Assembly (NCBI GenBank): GCA_018645275.1
Contig: JABGOW010000489.1
Span: 1 to 38,036, forward strand
From: Verrucomicrobiota bacterium
Lineage (GTDB): Bacteria > Verrucomicrobiota > Kiritimatiellia > UBA8416
Length of the DNA stretch: 38,036 bases
Direction: 5' to 3'
Shown: positions 18,972 to 25,811 of the stretch, one piece after another
Position numbering within the stretch: position 1 is the stretch's first letter
Layout of the letters: each line of letters opens with the position of its first letter
Position numbers and translations under genes: made by a program
Notes under the pieces: model-generated
Seen by the model: only the letters and a program-made list of their open reading frames with translations
What the model was told of the DNA's origin: nothing
Database searches by the model: none

Positions 18972-20014
18972 GCCCTCCCATCGGCTTTGCTTGTACTAAC
19001 GTCCACTTGAGCTGCCTCGGCCATCGCCGCGACATTCTCAGGCGGAATGTCAGGCAGCAGTGCCTCATGGCTTGGGCTGATGATCAAGCTGGGGCCCAAT
19101 AGTTCCTGTACACGACTCACTTCCTCACGCACCTGATCCGGTGTTCCGTTTACCAGGAGATCCTGTGTATCAATGCCGCCCATAAACGCGATACGACCCT
19201 TGAAATCACGTGCCAGGGTCTCGGCATCCATGTTGGCGGCTTTGGCTTGGAGCGGGTGCAGACAGTCGACACCGGCATCGATCAGCCGGTCAATCACCTC
19301 GTGGACTGATCCGCAGGAGTGCAGAACGACCTGGTGGCCGTGCCTGTGTCCCTGTTCCGTGAACTTCTCAAACCACGGCAAGATGAACTCATCAAACTGG
19401 ACCGGCCCGCAGATCAGGCCTTGCTGAGTTCCAAAATCGTTACCGAAAAAGAAAGCATCGATCAAATTGCCGGCCGCCTGGAAGAAACGTTCGTTGGCTT
19501 CAAGGAAGAACTCGCAGGCACGATTGGTAATTGCGTGGATAACCTCCGGGTGGGTGTACATCTTAACCAGGTACTCCTCCATCCCGACAATATCCATTAT
19601 CTTGTGGTAGAAGTCTGTCCAGTAGCCGCTCATACGGTAGACATCTCCCGTATTCCGCAGCGCTTCCAGGCATGGCTCAATGTTGAGGTAATCAGGATTA
19701 GGCCACGGGTAGCGTTCGACATCGGAAACGGTCTCGGCATCCGCCAGTGGTCCACGACTCGCGTGCGCTTCGCACGTACCGGCAGTACTGAACATTGGAA
19801 GTCCATCGGGATGCTGGTAGGCATTCTCGAACTTCCCGGGACGAATCCACACCAGGTCGTCGCCGACTTTCTTCTGCAACTCGAGCTCGGATGCTGTTCC
19901 GAAATGCTCGTGCATAATCGGCCACATATCCGCGTGCGGATTACCCATCCAGAATCCGCAGCGCTCAACGGCCTCGCCCGAAATCAACCGCCGAATCATA
20001 TCTCGTTTATGCAT
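18968..20014 (-). CDS. uroporphyrinogen decarboxylase-family protein (methyltransferase-like)
   Basis: This 348-residue protein starts at 20014, with AGGGGA nine bases upstream. It has the URO-D/MtaA-CmuA fold signature, including VVLHSCGSVHEVIDRLID around residue 230 and the closing IISPSHEALLPDIPPENV. It lacks the N-terminal arginine-rich porphyrin-binding pattern of true HemE. Members of this broad family occur in carbohydrate loci of PVC bacteria, where their reaction is unknown; methyl transfer or demethylation of a sugar or cofactor is one idea. Here it is the first gene of the minus-strand run and overlaps the ROK kinase by four bases (ATGA), so it is probably part of the sugar pathway rather than haem synthesis. 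A run of nine G:C pairs lies about 73 bases before its start. Confidence 0.85.
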   Translation of the reverse strand: MHKRDMIRRLISGEAVERCGFWMGNPHADMWPIMHEHFGTASELELQKKVGDDLVWIRPGKFENAYQHPDGLPMFSTAGTCEAHASRGPLADAETVSDVERYPWPNPDYLNIEPCLEALRNTGDVYRMSGYWTDFYHKIMDIVGMEEYLVKMYTHPEVIHAITNRACEFFLEANERFFQAAGNLIDAFFFGNDFGTQQGLICGPVQFDEFILPWFEKFTEQGHRHGHQVVLHSCGSVHEVIDRLIDAGVDCLHPLQAKAANMDAETLARDFKGRIAFMGGIDTQDLLVNGTPDQVREEVSRVQELLGPSLIISPSHEALLPDIPPENVAAMAEAAQVDVSTSKADGRA

Positions 20015-20086
20015 TTCTATAATCCCCTGATGACGCTTCCGTGTGCTGGTATTGTTGAAATTGAGCTGTGCGGCATATGATAATAA

Positions 20087-20095
20087 GGGGGGGGG
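20087..20095. repeat. homopolymer run of nine G
   Basis: Nine consecutive G on the plus strand (C on the transcribed strand of the URO-D-led operon) lie in the divergent promoter region. Such runs can change length by slippage or be misread by sequencing. Confidence 0.8.
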
Positions 20096-20124
20096 CGGGA
20101 ATGCACGCATCTATTCCCTGATCT

Positions 20125-20165
20125 TGTGGTACTAAACCAGTTGTATTATTTCACCCCTGTGGTAC
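20125..20165. promoter_or_regulatory. direct repeat TGTGGTAC in divergent regulator/URO-D intergenic region
   Basis: TGTGGTAC occurs at 20125-20132 and 20158-20165, 33 bases (about three helical turns) apart, immediately before the AraC-type gene. The second copy also forms a small palindrome, CTGTGGTACAG. The 160-base region separates divergent genes, so it must hold both promoters. The repeat may be the binding site of the AraC-type protein for its own gene and the sugar operon, which is inference. Confidence 0.35.
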
Positions 20166-20174
20166 AGTTACGGC

Positions 20175-21035
20175 ATGCAAGTCGAGATATCAAGAACAGA
20201 GCTGCCAGTAATAGACCGGGTTGGACACTTTCCCCTGCTCAATCCGGTTTTCGATTTCACATATAGAAACCCAACGAACGCCCTGCACCTATACGACTAC
20301 CACGGTCGTGTACGTATTGGCTCAAACGAATATGCAGTCAGCCCAGGCGACATCACCTGCATCCAAAACGGAACTGTCTATGGTTGCAGCTCAGAAACTC
20401 CAGGAAAACACTGGTGCATCCACTACTACGACACCCCTGGAAAAGCGACAGGAACTCTGGAGATTCCCCCCTTCATACGAATGGGAGCAAACAGCATCTT
20501 TTATCGCGAACAGTTTCAGCTGATCAACCGCCTCAGTTACAACCATAAAAACCGCAGGGACGACGACTCGGTCAAACTGGAAGCACAATTCCGGCTTAAG
20601 GCGCTGCTCCTCTCCCTGCATAATCTAACATCAGGTCGGGCGACGACCAGGCGAAGCAGCAATTTCTCATGGGAAGAGCTTCTCGGATGGCTTGATGAAA
20701 ATCTTGATCAACCAATCTCTGTGCATGCCCTGGCTGAACGCGCCAATCTGGGAGCAAGCACCTTAGCGAAGAAATTCAAACAGGCGCACAAGACCACTCT
20801 GAGCCGGTACCTGCTGCACCGTCGCATCGACAAGGCCAAATCACTTCTCGCCAACACCACCCTCACCATCTACGAAGTAGGCTCCTCCGTAGGAATCCCT
20901 GACCCCCAGTATTTCAACAAGCAGTTCCGAAAGGTAACCGGCATCAGTCCCAGCCGCTACCGTGACGATAACATGGAATATCTGCGCAATATCTCAGATG
21001 AGCTGGCCACCAGGGACGGGGCGTGGCAGAAATGA
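20175..21035 (+). CDS. AraC family transcriptional regulator
   Basis: This 286-residue protein has an N-terminal cupin-like sensor (about 20-110; blocks LHLYDYHGRVRIG and SPGDITCIQNG) and a C-terminal AraC-type double helix-turn-helix (about 180-275). The latter contains ISVHALAERANLGASTLAKK and the family-typical GIPDPQYFNKQFRKVTGISP. It is divergent from the URO-D/ROK/porter operon with 160 bases between starts, so it is the natural candidate to control that operon and itself. The cupin type usually senses a sugar or oligosaccharide. The upstream ribosome site is weak. A LacI-type regulator follows 240 bases later on the same strand. Confidence 0.93.
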   Translation: MQVEISRTELPVIDRVGHFPLLNPVFDFTYRNPTNALHLYDYHGRVRIGSNEYAVSPGDITCIQNGTVYGCSSETPGKHWCIHYYDTPGKATGTLEIPPFIRMGANSIFYREQFQLINRLSYNHKNRRDDDSVKLEAQFRLKALLLSLHNLTSGRATTRRSSNFSWEELLGWLDENLDQPISVHALAERANLGASTLAKKFKQAHKTTLSRYLLHRRIDKAKSLLANTTLTIYEVGSSVGIPDPQYFNKQFRKVTGISPSRYRDDNMEYLRNISDELATRDGAWQK

Positions 21036-21275
21036 TGCGGCATGGAATCCATTCGCGGCCTCAGTGCTACTCTAGCAGGAAACGCCCGGTACTGACCGCT
21101 ATTTGACATACAGGACGGTCCCCGATGGAGGCGGTATCTCGGTTACGCTCTTTCTCCGGCTCTTTGCTTCTTCGGGGCCTCGAGGCGGGGACGCCGGGTG
21201 GTTTAATCCCCTACAAAGCAAATGCCTCACTATGGCGGTTTGACTCATCCCGTGTACGTTTGATACACCTATTCC
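21036..21275. other. intergenic region between two regulators; possible operator at 21252-21268
   Basis: No gene is seen in these 240 bases. Just before the LacI-type ATG there is TTGACT (21240-21245), which could be a -35 element, although no good -10 is at ideal spacing. A small inverted repeat, GTGTA-N7-TACAC (21252-21268), also lies there and could be an autoregulatory operator for the LacI-type protein. Both are weak signals. Confidence 0.3.
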
Positions 21276-22283
21276 ATGCCAACAATCGACGAAATTGCAC
21301 GGCTGGCGGGGGTCTCTATCGGGACCGTGTCGCGGGTCATTAACAAGAGGGACAAGGTCCGCCCTGAAACCCGCGAGCGGATCCAGGCCTTAATCGATCA
21401 GCTCGGCTACCAACCCAGTGCGGCGGCCCGGAATCTCGCATCACGTCGGACGCAGAGCATCATGTTGATCGTTCCCAACGTGACCGACAACTACTATGCC
21501 CGGCTCATCCGCCGTATGCTGCAGCTCGGACGCGAACACGACCAACGCATCTGGCTGGGCGTCTCCGACGGGGAGCCGGATGTTGAAGCCCGCTACCTGT
21601 CGGAAGCGCACGAGGGAAATGTCGACGGGCTCATCGTCTCCTCCCTGCTGGCCGAGGAGAACACCCCGCACTTCCTCGCCCTCGCTCACCGGAAGTTCCC
21701 CGTCGTCCACATGAGCAACGAGTGCCTGAACCCACGCATGAATGCGGTGATCTACGACGACATCGCCGGGGCCAAGCTGGCCATGCAGCACCTCTTCGAC
21801 AAGGGGCATACCCGCATCGCTTTCTGTGGTGCAACCGCACACTTTCGGACGGTCCGCGAGCGCATTCGAGGGTATCGCGAGAGCATGGCGCAGGCCGGCT
21901 ATCCGGTTGACCCCGCCTGGCTCCTCGTTACAGAAACGCGACTCGAGGAGTGGCCTTGGGAGAACTTTGACAACCTGTTCGGCACCAAGCCCCCCCCCAC
22001 CGCGATCTTTGCCGAGAACGACGTCATGGCGATCGCCTGCCTCCGGCGTTTGCGTGCCTCCAGCCGACACATCCCGGAAGATGTCGCGGTCGTCGGCTTC
22101 GACAACACCTACCCGCGCCATGCGGTTGAGCAGCCCTTGACAACCATCGCGCTTCCTCTCTCCGACGCCTGCCGAACCGCCATGGAGATTCTCCTCAAAG
22201 AGATTGGGCAGCCCAAGGAGGAACGCACCGGCAACACAGTCAAGATGCTGCCCCCGTCCCTCGTTGTCGGCAAAACGACCTGA
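21276..22283 (+). CDS. LacI family transcriptional regulator
   Basis: This 335-residue protein has the LacI-type N-terminal helix-turn-helix and hinge (TIDEIARLAGVSIGTVSRVI at residues 3-22, YQPSAAARNL near 50). A periplasmic-binding-like sensor domain follows to the C-terminus, with IVPNVTDNYYARLI, FAENDVMAIACLRRL and VVGFDNTYPRHAVEQPLTTI. Such proteins usually repress sugar genes until an inducer sugar binds. It is the second of two adjacent regulators facing away from the mannosidase operon. Whether it controls that operon or the LamG gene downstream is not shown. Confidence 0.94.
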   Translation: MPTIDEIARLAGVSIGTVSRVINKRDKVRPETRERIQALIDQLGYQPSAAARNLASRRTQSIMLIVPNVTDNYYARLIRRMLQLGREHDQRIWLGVSDGEPDVEARYLSEAHEGNVDGLIVSSLLAEENTPHFLALAHRKFPVVHMSNECLNPRMNAVIYDDIAGAKLAMQHLFDKGHTRIAFCGATAHFRTVRERIRGYRESMAQAGYPVDPAWLLVTETRLEEWPWENFDNLFGTKPPPTAIFAENDVMAIACLRRLRASSRHIPEDVAVVGFDNTYPRHAVEQPLTTIALPLSDACRTAMEILLKEIGQPKEERTGNTVKMLPPSLVVGKTT

Positions 22284-22320
22284 CCCCGGCGCCAGAGGCT
22301 TCGCCACCGTCAGCAGCGGC

Positions 22321-22546
22321 TTGACGGATCGGGGCAAACTGCAGCATGGGCGCATCCACCGGAATCCACGTTATGCCATAGTCGCTATTGGCTATGTTCA
22401 CCCAGCGCTGCACACAGAAGAAGTTCCGGTTGGCCCCGACCGTTCCTGACCAAATCGCCCGCCATGGACTGCTCACGACTGAGGATAACCAGCTCGCTAC
22501 GCTCCCAGGACGTGGTGTTGTACACATCAACGTCCAGGTTCTGCTG
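22321..22546 (-). pseudogene. GH38 alpha-mannosidase remnant, frame-broken
   Basis: On the minus strand, one frame from 22546 reads LDVDVYNTTSWERSELVIL and continues to about NGRGQP, as at the start of the GH38 beta-sandwich region. Near 22425-22440 the reading moves to another frame that gives FFCVQRWVNIANSDYGITW and then PVDAPMLQFAP, a stretch typical of the GH38 C-terminal part. In intact enzymes a long segment separates the two, so the piece has both an internal deletion and a frame change. There is no start, barrel or end. It sits in the 521-base gap 22284-22804 and is on the opposite strand to its neighbours. Identification rests on remembered family patterns. Confidence 0.65.
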
Positions 22547-22757
22547 CGTCTACACGGCAATACCACCAACCACACATCACCTCAGACAGGGGCTTCAGCT
22601 AGACAACACCGACCCTAATCATAGCGCTTCCAGTTTTCCGTATCAAGGGCCAGGTGGATCCACTTCTGGCGACGCCCCCCCAGCAAACTGGCAAAAAACT
22701 TGTTGCACACCTAGACTCATAGCGCTACAATCCTTGACAGTTAAGTGATGGAATTGC

Positions 22758-22774
22758 CTGTTCACGGTGAACAG
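22758..22774. promoter_or_regulatory. perfect 17-bp palindrome upstream of LamG gene
   Basis: CTGTTCACGGTGAACAG has 8-base perfect arms around one central G. It lies 30 bases before the LamG start and just after TTGACA at 22734-22739, about where a -10 element would fall. This is the expected place for a repressor site. The LacI-type protein is the nearest candidate, but its operators usually have an even-length centre, so the match is open. Confidence 0.5.
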
Positions 22775-22804
22775 CAAAGAACAAGAAACCAGGGAGGTAT
22801 AGAT

Positions 22805-24208
22805 ATGAGATCCAATAGTCCAATCCTTGCGGTCATCGTTGGCCTCATTGTGACAAGCATGCTGTGGGCGTCCTCGGCTATGGCTGCGGAGCTGACCAAG
22901 TACAGCTTTGAGGACAACGCCAACGACACGGCAGTCGGCGACACGCACGACGATTCGCTGAGCATGAGCGGGACAGTCAGCTATGTGCAGGGCCTTGTGG
23001 GCAAAGCCGCGTCCTTCACGGCTGGTAACTACTTTGTCGTCACAAACTCCAGCGATCTCAACCTGGGCACAGCGCCCTGGACCATCGAGGCATTTTTCAA
23101 GGTACCAGACCAACCCTCTTGGTCAGCCGTTTGCGCGAGCAAGTGGGATCAGGGGGCTCCTTCCGGCTACTTCTTCGGTTTACACGATTCGGACCAGAAA
23201 GTTGTTTTGGATAATGACAGTGGCATCGACGGGACAGCCGGGGATCCACTGGATGATGGCAAGTGGCATCATGTGCTCATCTCGAACAACGGAAACGGCG
23301 GTGACTCTGCCGGGGTGAAATGCTGGGTTGACGGCACAAACATCCAATCGGCGAACGGTTACAGCGAGGATGGCCCCGATGGGTATTTCTATGTCGGAGT
23401 TTCAAGTTCGAGCGGGAACTGGCCCTTCCCTGGAGTTGTTGACGAGCTTATCATTCACGACGAAGTCAAGGATTCTAATTATGTCGCCGAGAGAGTGGAA
23501 CTTCTAGCTGACGCGAGCATACTGACCCGCTGGTCCTTTGAGGGCAACGCCGAAGACAGCGGCCCGAGCGGGACCACTGCCGATGATCTGACTATTACCA
23601 ATGGCACCGTCACGTTCGTTGACGGTGTCCCCGGCATGGATGGCACCCAAGCCGTAAATTTCGGGGACGATGACGCTTACATGCGATTCAGCACCTTTCC
23701 CACCCCGGCGGATATCCGACTCCTGGCTGAACCCTGGACCGTTGAGCTGTTCATCAAAGTCCCGGCGGAGGCATCAACCTCATGGCAGTGCGTTCTGTCA
23801 TCTGATTACTCGCATGGCGGGTACTTCATTGGGCTGAAACACACAGACGAATATCTGACCAAGATTGGCAGCAGCAGCGGCATCACGGCAGTAGGTCCCG
23901 CGCTGGACGATGATGAGTGGCACCACATCATGATCACGAACAATGGAGACACCGATGACGCAAGCGGCTACAAGTACTGGGTAGACGGCGTCAATACAGC
24001 CAGCGGCTACGGCATCGACCACGCCGAAACCACGGCAGAGTACGGCAACTGGTTCACCATCGGCTGTGCAGGATGGGACACGGTCCACCAATTCGAGGGC
24101 ACGGTGGATGAAGTCATCTACCACAACGAGGTCAAAGACGCCTCGTATGTGGCTGTGCGGGCAGAGCTCAGGCTGCCGCCTCAAGGGACGGTGATCACGA
24201 TCCTCTAG
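22805..24208 (+). CDS. secreted protein with two LamG-like domains
   Basis: This 467-residue protein starts at the ATG 22805, which has a strong AGGGAGG (22791-22797) at good spacing. An earlier in-frame GTG would run through the palindromic operator. A Sec leader covers about residues 1-29. Two tandem concanavalin/LamG-like domains follow, the first from TKYSFEDNAND and the second from TRWSFEGNAED. They share the blocks PWTIEAFFKVP/PWTVELFIKVP and DDGKWHHVLISNNG/DDEWHHIMITNNG, so one arose from the other by duplication. No catalytic domain or sorting signal is seen, and the chain ends soon after the second domain. Proteins like this probably bind glycan at the cell surface, which is inference. 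It ends 64 bases before a long palindrome. Confidence 0.88.
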   Translation: MRSNSPILAVIVGLIVTSMLWASSAMAAELTKYSFEDNANDTAVGDTHDDSLSMSGTVSYVQGLVGKAASFTAGNYFVVTNSSDLNLGTAPWTIEAFFKVPDQPSWSAVCASKWDQGAPSGYFFGLHDSDQKVVLDNDSGIDGTAGDPLDDGKWHHVLISNNGNGGDSAGVKCWVDGTNIQSANGYSEDGPDGYFYVGVSSSSGNWPFPGVVDELIIHDEVKDSNYVAERVELLADASILTRWSFEGNAEDSGPSGTTADDLTITNGTVTFVDGVPGMDGTQAVNFGDDDAYMRFSTFPTPADIRLLAEPWTVELFIKVPAEASTSWQCVLSSDYSHGGYFIGLKHTDEYLTKIGSSSGITAVGPALDDDEWHHIMITNNGDTDDASGYKYWVDGVNTASGYGIDHAETTAEYGNWFTIGCAGWDTVHQFEGTVDEVIYHNEVKDASYVAVRAELRLPPQGTVITIL

Positions 24209-24271
24209 GGCCTCCCCTGCAAACTCAATCAAGAGCATCGGCGCCCATCCGAGAGAGCGAGCGAAGAGAGC

Positions 24272-24335
24272 GGGGTCAGGCCTGAATGGCACTTTATGTT
24301 GCGCGCAACATAAAGCGCCATTCAGGCCTGACCCC
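24272..24335. repeat. 64-bp near-perfect palindrome
   Basis: Each outer end begins GGGGTCAGGCCTGAATGGC read inward, and the centre is TTGCGCGCAA. Only one base pair (24291 with 24316) fails to match. It lies between convergent genes (LamG stop 24208, sulfatase stop 24362). It resembles REP-like elements associated with Y1-type transposases. No T-run follows on either side, so intrinsic termination is doubtful, though a cruciform or RNA hairpin could still protect 3' ends. Confidence 0.85.
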
Positions 24336-24361
24336 TCTTACTCCTGTGTGCGTTCATGCGC

Positions 24362-25753
24362 TTACTTGGAAAAGAAGCGTTGCTGGTGTGCACGGGCCAG
24401 TGCTTCCAGGCGTTTGGCTTCCTCCGGGTAAGCGTCGATGACATTGGTAGTTTCGTAGGGGTCGTTCTCCATATCGAAGAGCGACAGTGCGATCTCCTTC
24501 CTGGCGTATCGGCCCGGCTTGCCGTCCTTACCCGGCGTCACCAGCGTCCGGTAGCCGTGGGGCAGATGCAGCTTCCATTTGCCGTCACCGGTGATTATCC
24601 CTTCGAATGTGCCCACTGTTGAGAAGCCATAATACTCGTGGGGATTCACGGATCCCGGCTGCCCGCAAACCACATCCCAGATATCCTTGCCGTCAATCTC
24701 ATGAGCCGGCAGCTCCGCGCCCGCCAGGGCTGCGATCGTCGGAAAGAGGTCTATCGAACAGAACATCCTGTCACTCCTGCTCCCGGCCGCAATACGTTTC
24801 GGCCACTTCATGATGCAGGGACTGCGCGTGCCACCGTCGAACCCAGTGGCCTTGGCTTCCCGGTAGGGCGTGACGCCGGCATGATTGCCGTAACTGACCC
24901 ACGGGCCATTATCCGAGGAGAAGATAACTAGGGTATCATCTGCCACACCCGCGGTTTCCAATGCTCTGGTAATCTCACCGACTGACCAGTCAATCTCCAT
25001 CATCACATCAGCATAGAGCCCCTGCCCCGACTTCCCTTCAAACTTATCACTGCAGAATATCGGCACGTGGGGCATCGAATGCGGAACGTAGAGAAAGAAA
25101 GGCTCGTATGCATGGCGCTTGATAAAGTCTACGGCGTGCTCAGTAAACCAGGTTGTTAGCAGCTTCTGCTGCGTGCCCGTCACATCTTCAATGGCAATCT
25201 TCCCGTTCTCCCAGAACTGTAGCGGACAGTTGTCAAAACGACGCGAGCTGGGATGAAATCGCCACATGTCGTTGGAATACATCAGCCCACACGATTCGTC
25301 GAACCCGCGTGCCGGCGGCCGCGTCTCAGGGAGATCGCCTAAATGCCATTTGCCGAATACCGCCGTGGCATACCCCACCCCCTTCAGAAGCTGGCCCATT
25401 GTAGTCCACTTCGGGTCCAACCCTTTGGCGCGGGGAGGATGGGCCCCGAACACCTTGGTTCTCCCCGGATAACACCCGGTCATCAGCGCCGCCCGTGAGG
25501 CCGAGCAAATAGCCTGCGGCACGTGGAAATTGCTAAAACAGCGCCCCTCCCTGGCCAGTTGTTCAACATGCGGCGTCGGATAGGCTGTCTCGCCAAAGGG
25601 CCTGAAATCGCCAAAACCCGCATCATCCAGAAAGATGATCACCACGTTCGGCGGCCGCGGCGTCTCCTCCGCAGCCATGACGCCCGACGCCGCCACAAGC
25701 ATGCCCAATGCCGCAATCTGCATGAATCGCTTTCGGAATGACTCTCTCTTCAT
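24362..25753 (-). CDS. secreted sulfatase (Cys-type, CSASR variant)
   Basis: This 463-residue sulfatase starts at 25753, which has GAGGAG six bases upstream and opens a Sec leader (about 1-28, ending VMAAE). The metal-binding motif LDDAG lies at about residues 42-46. The formylglycine site is CSASR from Cys83, with Ala in place of the usual Pro; the C-x-P/A-S-R pattern still allows conversion. GKWHLGDLPE and FSSDNGPWVSYGNHAG are the further active-site blocks. The closing part, FDMENDPYETTNV, is the common sulfatase end. It lies 58 bases after the stop of the next sulfatase, so the two are probably cotranscribed. Substrate unknown. Confidence 0.94.
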   Translation of the reverse strand: MKRESFRKRFMQIAALGMLVAASGVMAAEETPRPPNVVIIFLDDAGFGDFRPFGETAYPTPHVEQLAREGRCFSNFHVPQAICSASRAALMTGCYPGRTKVFGAHPPRAKGLDPKWTTMGQLLKGVGYATAVFGKWHLGDLPETRPPARGFDESCGLMYSNDMWRFHPSSRRFDNCPLQFWENGKIAIEDVTGTQQKLLTTWFTEHAVDFIKRHAYEPFFLYVPHSMPHVPIFCSDKFEGKSGQGLYADVMMEIDWSVGEITRALETAGVADDTLVIFSSDNGPWVSYGNHAGVTPYREAKATGFDGGTRSPCIMKWPKRIAAGSRSDRMFCSIDLFPTIAALAGAELPAHEIDGKDIWDVVCGQPGSVNPHEYYGFSTVGTFEGIITGDGKWKLHLPHGYRTLVTPGKDGKPGRYARKEIALSLFDMENDPYETTNVIDAYPEEAKRLEALARAHQQRFFSK

Positions 25754-25811
25754 ATCAGCTCCTCGTTCAGTGTGTGTGCAACCGGAGTCCGATGAATGGC
25801 AATCAGGAAGG

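Larger units (their letters stand above)
22284..22804. other. gene-free stretch between LacI regulator and LamG gene
   Basis: The stretch holds the GH38 remnant (22321-22546). Upstream on the minus strand is a short protein-like string (HLALDTENWKRYD, within about 22615-22665) that may be another bit of debris. At the right end are a TTGACA (22734-22739) and a perfect palindrome (22758-22774). I see no intact gene. Confidence 0.6.

Noticed and set aside
21032-21038. ATGATGC at the end of the AraC-type gene as another operator
   Set aside because: It overlaps the stop codon, and no second half-site lies 20-21 bases away on either side.
24272-24335. Intrinsic terminator for the LamG and sulfatase genes
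   Set aside because: The stem is very strong, but no T-run follows on either strand and the ends match a REP-like repeat class, so it is listed as a repeat.
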